DNA of 64,000 bases from Bacteroidales bacterium (GTDB taxonomy: Bacteria; Bacteroidota; Bacteroidia; Bacteroidales; Muribaculaceae): assembly GCA_004557385.1 (NCBI GenBank), contig SFEA01000012.1, positions 34,923 to 98,922 of the forward strand, written 5' to 3'. The position numbers and the translations under genes were made by a program. This document shows, piece by piece, positions 1 through 8,607 of the stretch (its first letter is position 1; every line of letters begins with the position of its first letter). The notes beneath the pieces were generated by a model, which made no database searches, was not told the origin of the DNA, and was given only the letters and a program-made list of their open reading frames with translations.

Positions 1-81
1 TTTTGTGCGGGCTATTAATATGTATGTGCGATATTTTCAATAATTTTGCACTCTGAATAAATAATTAATCGACTGAAAACT

Positions 82-1050
82 ATGATTTATAGAAATAAAT
101 TCATTGCCTTGGCGGGTTTGCTGATGGCGCTGGTTGTTGGCAACAATGCTGCTGCTCAGGAGCTTATTAAGTATGGCAATTTCAATTCGTGGATTACACG
201 CAACATCAAGGAGTCGAGCGTGCTTGGCGGCAACACCAAGCAGGTGTATGAAATAGGTCCTACGCAAACCATCAACGGCGCCAAAGCCTATGTGAACATG
301 GGCGGCTCGCCGTGGGCAACGTCGAATGTTTATTGCAAGGTGATGGGCATCACCAAGTGCAGCAACGCTGTTGTGCCCGATGTGCGCAGTGGCAGCGACA
401 AGTGCGTGAAAATGAGCACCATATTCGAGCACGTTAAGGCTATGGGCATGATAAACATGGATGTGCTTGTTAGCGGCAGCATTTTCTTGGGTCAGGTGAT
501 GGAGCCAATCACCAGCAGCAAGAGCCCTTACAGCAAAATGGAGATGGGCGTGCCGTTCACCCGACGTCCCAAATATTTGTCGTTCGACTATAAGGTGCAC
601 ATCCCCGAAGGCGGAACAAGGGTCTATAGCAGCGGTTTCGGCAAGAAAAAGACGCTCGCCGGGCAAGATTATGCCGAGGTGTATGTGCTGCTGCAACGCC
701 GTTGGGAGGACTCGAAAGGCAACATTCATGCTGCCCGTGTGGGCACCGCCCGCGAGCGCTTTGGCAAAAGCACCAGTGGCTGGGTGAATGGTCACAAAAT
801 GACCATCCACTACGGCGACATCACCAAGACGTCGTATTATAAGCCATATATGGCGCTGCTCAACGGCGAGGTGGTGTATTATGCACGCAACAGCAAGGGC
901 AAGATGGTGAAGGTGATTGAAGAGGCTTGGGACGATGCCAACGCCACTCCCACGCATGTGCTCGTGATGGCTTCGTCGGGGTGCGGCGTGGCATACACCG
1001 GCACTGTGGGCATGGTGCTTTGGGTCGACAATATGGCTTGGGGCTTTTAA
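82..1050 (+). CDS. Secreted PCMD-domain (putative carbohydrate metabolism) protein
   Basis: This 322-residue protein starts with a signal peptide (about residues 1-25, cleavage after NAAA/Q), so it is exported. The middle segment RRPKYLSFDYKVHIPEGG (about 173-190) and the C-terminal block THVLVMASSGCGVAYTGTVG, followed by an LWVDNM strand, match my memory of the PCMD domain. That is a beta-sandwich found on Bacteroidota surface proteins, often near glycan-use genes. No catalytic residues are known for the family, so its exact role is open. It stands alone: the next gene begins about 100 bp downstream and belongs to DNA metabolism. A TAATTTTG box at 41-48 could be the -7 element. The domain call is from recognition, not a search. 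Confidence 0.7.
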   Translation: MIYRNKFIALAGLLMALVVGNNAAAQELIKYGNFNSWITRNIKESSVLGGNTKQVYEIGPTQTINGAKAYVNMGGSPWATSNVYCKVMGITKCSNAVVPDVRSGSDKCVKMSTIFEHVKAMGMINMDVLVSGSIFLGQVMEPITSSKSPYSKMEMGVPFTRRPKYLSFDYKVHIPEGGTRVYSSGFGKKKTLAGQDYAEVYVLLQRRWEDSKGNIHAARVGTARERFGKSTSGWVNGHKMTIHYGDITKTSYYKPYMALLNGEVVYYARNSKGKMVKVIEEAWDDANATPTHVLVMASSGCGVAYTGTVGMVLWVDNMAWGF

Positions 1051-1146
1051 CGAGCCTCGTGGCTTATTGCGGCAAACACCCAACGAGGTATTTTAGAGTC
1101 TTGAAAATAATAGTACAAAAAACTTTTTTCTATCCCACCGCAAGCA

Positions 1147-2592
1147 ATGACAACCAACAATGGCGGCGACGCAAACGCGCATACTGATGGCATACGGCGT
1201 TTTGGCATAGAGGTGATGAACAGTCTGCCTTACGAGCCCAATGCCGACCAGATGATGCTTATTGCCCAGTTCGGACATTTCTTGTTTCATCGCTCCGACG
1301 ATGCCGTGTTTTTGCTGGGCGGATATGCCGGTACGGGTAAGACATCGATGACCGGTGCCATAGTGAAAACTCTCACCGAGCACAACATCAAGTGCGTGCT
1401 GCTGGCGCCAACGGGGCGTGCCGCCAAGGTGTTCACCGAGTATTCGCATCACACTGCCTACACCATTCATCGCAAAATATATAGGCAGAAGGCTTACGGC
1501 ACCGAGGGCTTTGGCATTGCCGACAACCGCCACACCGACACGTTCTTTATTGTCGACGAAGCGTCGATGATTTCAAACACGCCGGGCGACAACAGTGTGT
1601 TTGGCTCGGGCCGCTTGCTCGACGACCTTATTCATTATGTATATAGCGGCGCCGGATGCCGCTTGGTGCTAATTGGCGACCGCGCACAGCTGCCGCCGGT
1701 GGGGCAGACCGACAGCCCGGCATTGAGCCGCGCCGTGCTGCAAAGCTATGGGTTGACGGTGTTCGAGACGTTTCTTGCCGACACCCGTCGCCAATCGGCT
1801 CATTCGGGCATCTTGCACAACGCCACGCTGCTGCGACAGATGATGGCTGAAAACCGCTTACAAAAGCCCGTGCTCAATTTCACCGGGTTCGACGACATAC
1901 AATCGATTTCGAGCGAATATCTGCTTGAGCAAATATCCGACTGCTATGCCGCCGACGGACTGAACGAAACCATAGTGGTGACGCGGAGCAACAAGCGGGC
2001 AACCATGTTCAATATGGGCATACGCAACCAGATTCTCTATCGCGAGGACGAGCTGGTGAGCGGCGACATGCTGCTGGTGTCGAAAAACAATTATTTCTGG
2101 AGCGAGGAATATGACGAACTCGATTTCATTGCCAACGGCGACGTGATGCGCGTGGTGAGGGTTCGTGGCGAGGTGGAGACGCGCTACGGGCTGCGTTTTG
2201 CCAACGTCACCGTGGAGTTCCCCGACCATAACAACCTGGAATTGGAAGTGAAGATTGTGCTTGATGCGCTGGTGAGCGATGCCCCGGCGCTGTCGCGTGC
2301 GCAGAGCGAGCAGCTGTTTGCCGACGTGATGGCAGAATTAGAGGGCGACAAACGCTCGCGCTATCGTGCGCTGAAAAAGCATCCCTATTTCAATGCTCTT
2401 CAGGTGAAATATGCCTACACGGTCACCTGCCACAAAGCGCAGGGCGGTCAGTGGCGAAATGTGTTTATCGATATGGGATATATTGCCGACGAGGCGTTTG
2501 CACAACTCGATTTCTTCCGATGGCTCTACACAGCCATTTCGCGTGCGCGCGGACATGTCTACCTAATCAATTGCCCGCTCGAGAGCACATAA
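1147..2592 (+). CDS. RecD-like ATP-dependent DNA helicase (superfamily 1)
   Basis: This is a stand-alone 481-residue SF1B helicase of the RecD2/AAA_30 type. It shows Walker A GGYAGTGKT (about residues 58-66), Walker B FFIVDEASM, motif III LVLIGDRAQLPPVG, and a C-terminal UvrD_C_2 block with YTVTCHKAQGGQW and LYTAISRARGHVYL, the usual motif V/VI region. It lacks the long N-terminal region of RecD2 and is not next to recB or recC, so it is not part of RecBCD. Many Bacteroidota carry a short helicase of this kind, presumed to act in DNA repair or recombination in the cytoplasm. The ATG at 1147 is the earliest start that leaves the motif order intact. Confidence 0.88.
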   Translation: MTTNNGGDANAHTDGIRRFGIEVMNSLPYEPNADQMMLIAQFGHFLFHRSDDAVFLLGGYAGTGKTSMTGAIVKTLTEHNIKCVLLAPTGRAAKVFTEYSHHTAYTIHRKIYRQKAYGTEGFGIADNRHTDTFFIVDEASMISNTPGDNSVFGSGRLLDDLIHYVYSGAGCRLVLIGDRAQLPPVGQTDSPALSRAVLQSYGLTVFETFLADTRRQSAHSGILHNATLLRQMMAENRLQKPVLNFTGFDDIQSISSEYLLEQISDCYAADGLNETIVVTRSNKRATMFNMGIRNQILYREDELVSGDMLLVSKNNYFWSEEYDELDFIANGDVMRVVRVRGEVETRYGLRFANVTVEFPDHNNLELEVKIVLDALVSDAPALSRAQSEQLFADVMAELEGDKRSRYRALKKHPYFNALQVKYAYTVTCHKAQGGQWRNVFIDMGYIADEAFAQLDFFRWLYTAISRARGHVYLINCPLEST

Positions 2593-2606
2593 GGCAGCTC
2601 TCGCGC

Positions 2607-3083
2607 TCAGTCTTTCTTCAGATTCTTGCCTTTGTGCGGAATGCGGAAGTGCATCTTGTCGAGCTCAAAGCGCAGGTTGAAGTTGAACGGCAGCAATGAG
2701 ATTATCGACGAAGCCAGTGCACAAATCATCAATCCGTAGCTGATGTTAAAGCCGATGCCGATGCCGGCATAGCGATACACATCGGGCATTTGAATGAGCA
2801 CAAAATGCTTTGCGGCAACGTAGAAAGCCAATCCCAACGCAATCAGCACAGCCACACCGGCGCCCCAATAGCGGTGCTTGAGGCAGTTGAGCGCAATCGC
2901 GCCAAAGCAGCTCACAAAGGGCAGCAAGGCAAACAACTGCTTCAGCAGGTCGTCCGACTCGCTGATGGTGTACGACGAATATGAGAATCCGGTGATTCCT
3001 CCGGAAAATTCTATGTTGAACAGCGGCAGAAACACATACACAATGAGTGCTGCCACCAACAATATGTTAGTTATTATCTTCAT
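2607..3083 (-). CDS. Small integral membrane protein, function unknown
   Basis: The start is taken at the ATG at 3083, because the protein then begins MKIITNILLVAALIVYVFLP, a typical first membrane helix. The frame stays open upstream to 3146, but that part reads like shadow sequence. The 158-residue product has about four hydrophobic segments (residues 1-22, 45-68, 78-98, 112-138) and a basic, charged tail ending HKGKNLKKD, so it is an inner-membrane protein. I do not recognise the family. It converges on the helicase gene with only 14 bp between the stops. Confidence 0.6.
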   Translation of the reverse strand: MKIITNILLVAALIVYVFLPLFNIEFSGGITGFSYSSYTISESDDLLKQLFALLPFVSCFGAIALNCLKHRYWGAGVAVLIALGLAFYVAAKHFVLIQMPDVYRYAGIGIGFNISYGLMICALASSIISLLPFNFNLRFELDKMHFRIPHKGKNLKKD

Positions 3084-3327
3084 GACAGTTAGCGTTTTAA
3101 TAATGTGCGGCGCGCGGCAAGCCATAAGCCCGTGGCGCTGCTTCAAATCACGAAGTTAGCAATTTAATGTCTATTACGCAACTTGCGCCCGCTTTTTATG
3201 CTTTTTTTACGCAATCTGAATATGCTCCCTAAATATGCTCTTAATATTTGGCAATAATATTCCGCTCAAAAATCTATGGTTACGTTGAGGAAACAGTTGT
3301 ATGTGTTAAATAATGTAAAATTTAAAT

Positions 3328-3336
3328 CCCCCCCCC
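3328..3336 (+). repeat. Poly-C tract (C9) in the promoter region of the serpin gene
   Basis: Nine consecutive C lie 11 bp ahead of a TATATTTG box (3347-3354), inside what would be the -33/-7 spacer. Homopolymers of this kind slip during replication and can switch transcription by changing promoter spacing. Confidence 0.75.
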
Positions 3337-3346
3337 GAAAATTGGT

Positions 3347-3354
3347 TATATTTG
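3347..3354 (+). promoter_or_regulatory. Probable -7 promoter box of the serpin gene
   Basis: TATATTTG fits the Bacteroidota TAnnTTTG element and lies 22 bp before the serpin ATG. No TTG sits at the usual -33 distance, where the C9 tract falls instead. Confidence 0.5.
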
Positions 3355-3376
3355 CTAAAATAAACTTTATTAAATT

Positions 3377-4603
3377 ATGAAAAGCGTAAAAATAGCTGCA
3401 ATTATGCTGCTGGCGATGGTGTTGCCGGCATGCTCTGATAGTGATGAAGGTAAAGGCGAAGGTGACAACAGCTTGCAGCCTCGTGTTGAAATCACGCTCA
3501 CTCGAAGCGAGAGTGTGACGATGAACAAACAAAACAATTTCGGTTTCAAAATGCTGAAAACCGTAATGGACAACGGCACAAACACCAATGTGGCGGTTTC
3601 ACCATACAGCATGTCGCAGGTGCTTGCCATGTTGGCTAATGGTGCTAAGGGCGATGTTCACAACGAAATTGTGGGTTTACTTAGCAATGCGGGTACGAAT
3701 ATCGATGAAATCAATGGCTATTACAAAAAACTCAATGAGGGTATTGCTACAACCGACAAGACCACAAAGATTGAAATAGTGAATGGATTGTGGGCTGCAA
3801 AAGGCTATCCGTTCACGCCCGATTTCGAAAAAGTCAATACCACTTATTATGGCGCTATAGTGCAATCATTCGACACTTATGGCGATGTGATAAGTTATTA
3901 CAAAAAGAACATGAGTGAGAATATTTCTTCGGCTGTTGCCGAAGTCTTGAAAAACATGGATGAACAGCCTGTAAAAGATTTTTCATCGAACAACACCATA
4001 TATTTCAAAGGCATTTGGAAGAATAAATTCAACGTGGAAAACACCTCGTCGCAGCCATTCTATGGCGAAAACGGCGCAGGTGTTGCAAAAATGATGTCGA
4101 GAAGTCTGAGATGCCCGTTGTATGTGGGCAGATGCTGCGAAGCCGTGCAGCTTGACTATGGCAATGGCGCATTTTCGATGATGGTGGTGTTGCCTAACGA
4201 GGGTTCTTCGGTCAACGAAGCATTAGATGAACTTTGTGAAGGTGGTTTCAGCCCAATGACCTGCAATGACAATGTGTTCGTGCAATTAAAACTGCCGCGC
4301 TTTGGCTATGAAGGCAACATAAGTATGCTCGACAACCTTATTGCATTGGGCATTAAACATTTGAAGACAGGTAATTACACCGGCATAATCGGCAGCGCTG
4401 TTGTTGTTAACAGTGCAAGCCAGTATATGAAGGTGACCGTTGACGAAGAGGGCACAGTGGTGAAGTCGTCGACAATTATTGGTGGCGACATTCTTGCTCC
4501 GATGCCAGAAAAACAATTTCAGGTCAACCGCCCGTTCATTTGGGTGATTAAGGAAAACACCACCGGCACCATCCTTTTTGCAGGAAAGCAAGGAGCCGTA
4601 TAA
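3377..4603 (+). CDS. Serpin-family lipoprotein (serine protease inhibitor fold)
   Basis: The 408-residue product has a lipoprotein signal peptide (VLPAC, Cys19) followed by a serpin domain. Recognisable blocks are NVAVSPYSMSQVLAMLANGA (about residues 74-93), the shutter region; SNNTIYFKGIWKNKF (strand s3A); and the C-terminal RPFIWVIKENTTGTILFAGK. The reactive-loop hinge reads DEEGTVVKSST (356-366). Inhibitory serpins keep small residues at P12-P9, and here Val362 and Lys363 depart from that, so inhibition is possible but not assured. Bacterial serpins of gut commensals are thought to counter host or microbial serine proteases at the cell surface. It is monocistronic, with a terminator just downstream. 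Confidence 0.9.
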   Translation: MKSVKIAAIMLLAMVLPACSDSDEGKGEGDNSLQPRVEITLTRSESVTMNKQNNFGFKMLKTVMDNGTNTNVAVSPYSMSQVLAMLANGAKGDVHNEIVGLLSNAGTNIDEINGYYKKLNEGIATTDKTTKIEIVNGLWAAKGYPFTPDFEKVNTTYYGAIVQSFDTYGDVISYYKKNMSENISSAVAEVLKNMDEQPVKDFSSNNTIYFKGIWKNKFNVENTSSQPFYGENGAGVAKMMSRSLRCPLYVGRCCEAVQLDYGNGAFSMMVVLPNEGSSVNEALDELCEGGFSPMTCNDNVFVQLKLPRFGYEGNISMLDNLIALGIKHLKTGNYTGIIGSAVVVNSASQYMKVTVDEEGTVVKSSTIIGGDILAPMPEKQFQVNRPFIWVIKENTTGTILFAGKQGAV

Positions 4604-4634
4604 CGGCGCCGAGGCGTGAAAAACTCATTTTCAG

Positions 4635-4676
4635 GGCTGCGCGTAGTGATGAAATTATCACGGCGTAGCCTTTTTT
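4635..4676 (+). terminator. Rho-independent terminator after the serpin gene
   Basis: A long imperfect hairpin (GGCT...GTGAT / ATTATCAC...AGCC) ends in six T residues, 30 bp after the serpin stop. Confidence 0.75.
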
Positions 4677-4720
4677 GTTGTCATTAAGTGGCGAAGTGTC
4701 GGTTGGCGGGGCGAAGAAAA

Positions 4721-4753
4721 GATGCGTGGCTGTTGTCGCAACACCCACGCATC
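4721..4753. terminator. Second strong hairpin downstream of the serpin gene
   Basis: GATGCGTGG pairs with CCACGCATC, and an inner TGTTG/CAACA stem closes a TCG loop. It has no clear T tract on the plus strand, but TTTTC follows on the minus strand. It lies in a gene-free stretch (4604-5068). The rest of that stretch is AT-rich, with no gene I can see. Confidence 0.4.
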
Positions 4754-5068
4754 GGCTATTAATAGAGTCTATAAAATAATAATTTGCAAAACAATAATGA
4801 GTTAAAGTAGTGTTTGTGCAAAAAAGAGATAATCAATTCTTTTGAATGTAGAGATGTTACCTTTTGTGTCTTAATAAATCTGCATTGCAAATTTCGTGAA
4901 AAATAGCCAAACAGCAATGTTCGCAATTTCCACAAAACTTGTCAAAATGCGATAAAATATGGTCATATTGTGGTTTTAGCATAGTTTAAAAGCGGTTTTA
5001 ACTATTTTTTCTGATTTGAAATGCCTATCTTTGTGGTATAGCATAATTGCAGTTATCGGACATTGATT

Positions 5069-5965
5069 ATGGATGAGAAGAACAAATTGAAAGATTCGGA
5101 AAAGAATTTCGATATAGTGGTGTCGACAAGTAATATTTCGTTTTTTCGTAACATAAAGCATCTTGAAAAATCAAATAATGTCGACTCAAGACGCTCGCTC
5201 ACACTCTTGTTTGTTACAAAAGGCAAGATAAAGCTTGAGATGAACAAGATGACAATAGTGGGCAAGCGTCATGATATGATTGTGTGCCCACCGAACCTGG
5301 TGCGGAGCAATAGCAAAACCAGCACCAACTTCGAGGGCAATGCCATAGTGTTGTCCAACGACTTCTTGCTGTCGATTATCAGCAACGAGCGCATCAAGTG
5401 GGCAAAGATTTTCAACCAGCGCATGTTGCCACTTGTGCACCTCGACGACGAGTTTATACATTTGCTCGATTGCTATGAGAAGCTGCTGCTCAAGCGTGTA
5501 ACCGTATTTCGCGGTAGCATGTTTGATTCGGTGATTTCGCACCTCACCTTGGCATTCCTTAGCGAACTGCAATGCTATAAGGAAAAGCAGGGCCTTGACG
5601 GATACGACTCGCCGGTGCCGGTGCGCCAATGCGATGTGCTGTTCAAAAAACTCATCACCATGGTGAACAACAACATCTCGTCGAGCAACATTCCCAACCG
5701 CTCTATTCAGTATTATGCCACCGAGCTGAACGTGACGCCCAAATATCTCACCCATGTGTGCAAATTGTGCAGCGGGCAGACCGCCAAGGAGCTCATCGAC
5801 AGCATACTCATCAATCGCATCGAATACTTGCTGCTGCATTCCGACCTGTCGGTGAAGGAGATAGCCATGCAGCTGGGATTCCCCGATGTGTCGAACTTTG
5901 GCAGATACGTCAAGACAAAATTGGGCGTTTCGCCGCGTTCTATTCGCACCAAAGCGGGCAAATAA
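5069..5965 (+). CDS. AraC-family transcriptional regulator
   Basis: This is a 298-residue cytoplasmic regulator. The N-terminal part (to about residue 170) is a divergent cupin-like sensing domain. The C-terminal 100 residues hold two helix-turn-helix motifs: IQYYATELNVTPKYLTHVCK, then LSVKEIAMQLGFPDVSNFGR with the typical GVSPRSIR end. The ATG at 5069 is preferred over the TTG at 5063. A TATCTTTG box (5026-5033) gives a plausible -7 element. No target is evident. The next genes, the GH25 muramidases, have their own -7-like box, so a regulatory link is only a guess. Confidence 0.9.
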   Translation: MDEKNKLKDSEKNFDIVVSTSNISFFRNIKHLEKSNNVDSRRSLTLLFVTKGKIKLEMNKMTIVGKRHDMIVCPPNLVRSNSKTSTNFEGNAIVLSNDFLLSIISNERIKWAKIFNQRMLPLVHLDDEFIHLLDCYEKLLLKRVTVFRGSMFDSVISHLTLAFLSELQCYKEKQGLDGYDSPVPVRQCDVLFKKLITMVNNNISSSNIPNRSIQYYATELNVTPKYLTHVCKLCSGQTAKELIDSILINRIEYLLLHSDLSVKEIAMQLGFPDVSNFGRYVKTKLGVSPRSIRTKAGK

Positions 5966-6022
5966 TGGCTTGCGCTTTATGCTTTTTATGGCATAAGCAA
6001 GCATTATTAGCGAGTAATTTCG

Positions 6023-6030
6023 TAACTTTG
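6023..6030 (+). promoter_or_regulatory. Probable -7 box for the GH25 pair
   Basis: TAACTTTG matches TAnnTTTG and lies 22 bp before the first GH25 start codon. A canonical TTG at -33 is not visible. Confidence 0.45.
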
Positions 6031-6051
6031 TGAGCGTAATCAGCAATAATA

Positions 6052-6813
6052 ATGAGGAGTTGTGCCAGAGGCATAGCTTCGCAACTTGCGTGTGGCGTGA
6101 AACAGATTTATATTTTTGCACTTACCATATTGATGCTTGCAGTGAGTGGCGCAGCTTGTGCCACCCACGCCAAAAAGCGTGTGAAAAAAGTTGATGTCGA
6201 CGGCATCGACATCTCGCACCACAACGGCAAAATCGATTGGAAAAAGGTGCAAAAAGGTCATCCCGAAATCCGGTTTGTTTACATCAAAGCCACCGAGGGC
6301 GCGTCGTGGGTCGATTCGAACTACGAATACAACCTGAAGCATGCCCGAAAAAAAGGATTTAAGGTGGGCAGCTATCATTTTTTTAATTATCGGGTGGGTG
6401 CTCGCGAGCAGTTCGACAATTTTGTGAAAAACGTCGACCGTAGCAAGCAGGACATCATTCCAATGGTGGACTTCGAGAAATATGGCTCGGAAAAAAACGC
6501 CCGCAAGGTGGTGGCTGAGCTCAAGGAGTTCTGCCGGTTGGTGAAGCGGCACTTTGGCGTGTATCCGATGATTTACACCAACGAGCGCATCTACAACCTC
6601 CACCTGTATAAGGATTTCAAGCGATACCATCTGTTCATTGCCAACTACAAGCAGCGCAGCCCCGAGCTGAAAGGCGATGCCCGCTACACCATTTGGCAGT
6701 TCAGCGAGCGCGGACGCATCGAGGGCGTGAAGGAATGTGTCGACCTCGACCGTTTTCACCCCGACTTCTCTCTCAACAGCATAACCTATTCAAAAAAGAA
6801 GCATAAGAAATGA
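6052..6813 (+). CDS. GH25 muramidase (lysozyme), first of a tandem pair
   Basis: A 253-residue exported protein. An N-terminal hydrophobic segment (about residues 18-37, IYIFALTILMLAVSGAACA) is a signal peptide or anchor. The remainder is one GH25 barrel with GIDISHHNGKIDW, FVYIKATEGAS, YHFFNYR, the catalytic D-x-E in PMVDFEKYG, YPMIYTN and TIWQFSERG. GH25 enzymes cut the MurNAc-GlcNAc bond of peptidoglycan. The catalytic acids are present, so it should be active. It overlaps the second GH25 gene by 4 bp (ATGA), so the two are translationally coupled. Possible roles are wall remodelling or attack on competitors. Confidence 0.92.
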   Translation: MRSCARGIASQLACGVKQIYIFALTILMLAVSGAACATHAKKRVKKVDVDGIDISHHNGKIDWKKVQKGHPEIRFVYIKATEGASWVDSNYEYNLKHARKKGFKVGSYHFFNYRVGAREQFDNFVKNVDRSKQDIIPMVDFEKYGSEKNARKVVAELKEFCRLVKRHFGVYPMIYTNERIYNLHLYKDFKRYHLFIANYKQRSPELKGDARYTIWQFSERGRIEGVKECVDLDRFHPDFSLNSITYSKKKHKK

Positions 6814-7937
6814 AGCATATTTCACTCGCTATATTATTCGCCGTGTTTGCTGCCGCAGCTTTTGCGCAGATTCAGCACATCGAGGACCGTGGCATCGTGC
6901 CCGGCGAATCGAATGGGCTTGCCGACACCTATGACGGCATCGACGTGTCGAAGTATCAGGGCGACATCGATTGGGCTGCCATCGCCCGCAACAAAAACAT
7001 CAAATTTGCCTACATCAAAGCCACCGAAGGCGCCACCTACGTCGACCCTCGTTTCGAGGAAAACATTGCCGAGGCACGCAAGCATGGCGTGAAGGTGGGT
7101 TGCTATCACTTCCTGCGCTCGTCGTCGACCATTGCCGACCAGTTTGAGAACATGAAGCGCTATGTGCGGCGCGAAGAGCAGAACCTGGTGCCGATGATTG
7201 ACGTGGAGTCGATGGGCAAATGGAGCCAACAGCAGCTGGTGGACAGTCTGCACGCGTTTGCTGTGATGATTTACGAGCACTATCGCGTGGCGCCTATAAT
7301 CTACACCTATGTGAATTTCTACAACCGCAACCTCGCGGGTCGATTCACCAACTACCCGCTGTTCATTGCCCGTTACACCGAGCCTGAGCCCGAGCTGAGC
7401 GACGGCACGAAATATGTGATATGGCAATACACCGAGCGTGGCAGGGTGAACGGCATTAAGGGCAACGTCGACCTCAGCCGCTTCGGCAACGGCTATTCGG
7501 TGCACGACATATCAATAAAGAGCCAGCACATTGTTGGCACCACTGGCCTTGACATCAAACCTGAAGATTTGGTGCTCGACGGCTCGGAAATTAAAGCCAT
7601 CACGCCCGGCAAATTCAAAACCGCAATTCCGAAGGAACGTGAGGAGGACCTGTTGAAACTCAAGCGCCAGCAAGCCGAGGAGGAAAAACGCTTGCGCAAG
7701 GAGCGCGAAAAGCAGGCTAAGAAGCAAGCCAAAGAGGCTGCCAAGCGTGCCGAGCAGGAAGCAAAGGCGCGACGTCTGGCTGCCGAACGTGGCGAGGTGA
7801 CCGACAATGCCGAGGCTGGTGAACAAATCGAGCAGCGCGAGGGCGGCGCGGCTATTGAGGTGGTGAAGAAAAAGTCGGCGTCGGGCACGAGCAACGACAA
7901 GACCATACGCTTTTCAACTCGCCGCCGCACCGACTGA
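6810..7937 (+). CDS. GH25 muramidase with a long charged coiled-coil tail
   Basis: This 375-residue paralogue of the upstream gene has a cleavable signal peptide (AAAAFAQ, about residue 20). Its GH25 domain (about 45-235) contains GIDVSKYQGDIDW, FAYIKATEGATYVD, PMIDVESMG (D-x-E kept), PIIYTYVNF and VIWQYTERG. The family usually ends near there. Here about 140 more residues follow, including a Lys/Glu/Ala/Arg-rich stretch (about 275-335) that should form a long helix or coiled coil, then a basic tail. That tail could bind the envelope or a partner. The start overlaps the stop of the first GH25 gene. Confidence 0.9.
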   Translation: MKHISLAILFAVFAAAAFAQIQHIEDRGIVPGESNGLADTYDGIDVSKYQGDIDWAAIARNKNIKFAYIKATEGATYVDPRFEENIAEARKHGVKVGCYHFLRSSSTIADQFENMKRYVRREEQNLVPMIDVESMGKWSQQQLVDSLHAFAVMIYEHYRVAPIIYTYVNFYNRNLAGRFTNYPLFIARYTEPEPELSDGTKYVIWQYTERGRVNGIKGNVDLSRFGNGYSVHDISIKSQHIVGTTGLDIKPEDLVLDGSEIKAITPGKFKTAIPKEREEDLLKLKRQQAEEEKRLRKEREKQAKKQAKEAAKRAEQEAKARRLAAERGEVTDNAEAGEQIEQREGGAAIEVVKKKSASGTSNDKTIRFSTRRRTD

Positions 7938-7990
7938 CACGCGCCTCAGCAAATATTTTGATTTTGAAAAATACTAAAAACATAATAGGT

Positions 7991-8605
7991 ATGGCAGAGA
8001 TAAAAAACTTGTTATTCGACCTTGGAGGAGTGATTGTTAACATCAATCGCGACCGTTGTGTGAAGGCTTACACCGAAGCCGGTATGCCCAACGCCAACGA
8101 GCTGCTGGGCGTGTATAAGCAGAGCGGCATTTTCTTGGCGCTCGAGGAGGGAAAGGTGACTCCGCAGCAGTTTCGCGACGAAATTCGCAAACATTTCACT
8201 TGCGAGGTGAGCGACGACACCATCGACTGGTGCTTCAAGCAGTTTTTGCTGGGCATTCCGGTTGAACGCCTGCGTGCGCTTGAGCAGCTGAAGCAGCACT
8301 ATCGCATCTACATCTTGTCGAACACCAATGCCATAATGTTCGAGAGCATCATCAAAGAATACTTTGAGGGCGACGGCCACGACATCAACTATTATGCCGA
8401 TGGCGTGGTGGTGTCGTACGAGGAGCTGTGCTGCAAGCCCGATGCCCGCATCTTCATGCGATGCGTCGAGAAGTTCGGCATCAAGCCTGAGGAAACGCTG
8501 TTTTTCGACGACGGCCAGGGCAACTGCGACGCTGCCGCCGAGCTGGGATTTGCCACCTATTGCGTGAAGCCCGGCACCGAGTTCTACGACTATTTCAATA
8601 AATAA
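7991..8605 (+). CDS. HAD-superfamily phosphatase (subfamily IA)
   Basis: The start is the ATG at 7991, giving MAEIKNLLFDLGGVIVNINR; an upstream TTG at 7958 is in frame but unneeded. The 204-residue enzyme carries HAD motif I as FDLGGV, where the second Asp of the usual DxD is Gly. Motif II is YILSNTN, the motif III lysine is in CCKPDARIF, and motif IV is LFFDDGQGN. The nucleophile is thus FDLGG, as in the YihX/glucose-1-phosphatase-like branch, which uses this variant. Substrate unknown. Two bases separate it from ribF, so it may supply a phosphatase linked to riboflavin metabolism, but that is only inference. Confidence 0.85.
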   Translation: MAEIKNLLFDLGGVIVNINRDRCVKAYTEAGMPNANELLGVYKQSGIFLALEEGKVTPQQFRDEIRKHFTCEVSDDTIDWCFKQFLLGIPVERLRALEQLKQHYRIYILSNTNAIMFESIIKEYFEGDGHDINYYADGVVVSYEELCCKPDARIFMRCVEKFGIKPEETLFFDDGQGNCDAAAELGFATYCVKPGTEFYDYFNK

Positions 8606-8607
8606 AG

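Noticed and set aside
37..1083. 348-residue minus-strand open frame opposite the PCMD gene
   Set aside because: It is an antisense shadow: His/Ala-rich, no signal or domain, while the plus strand has a signal peptide and a recognisable domain.
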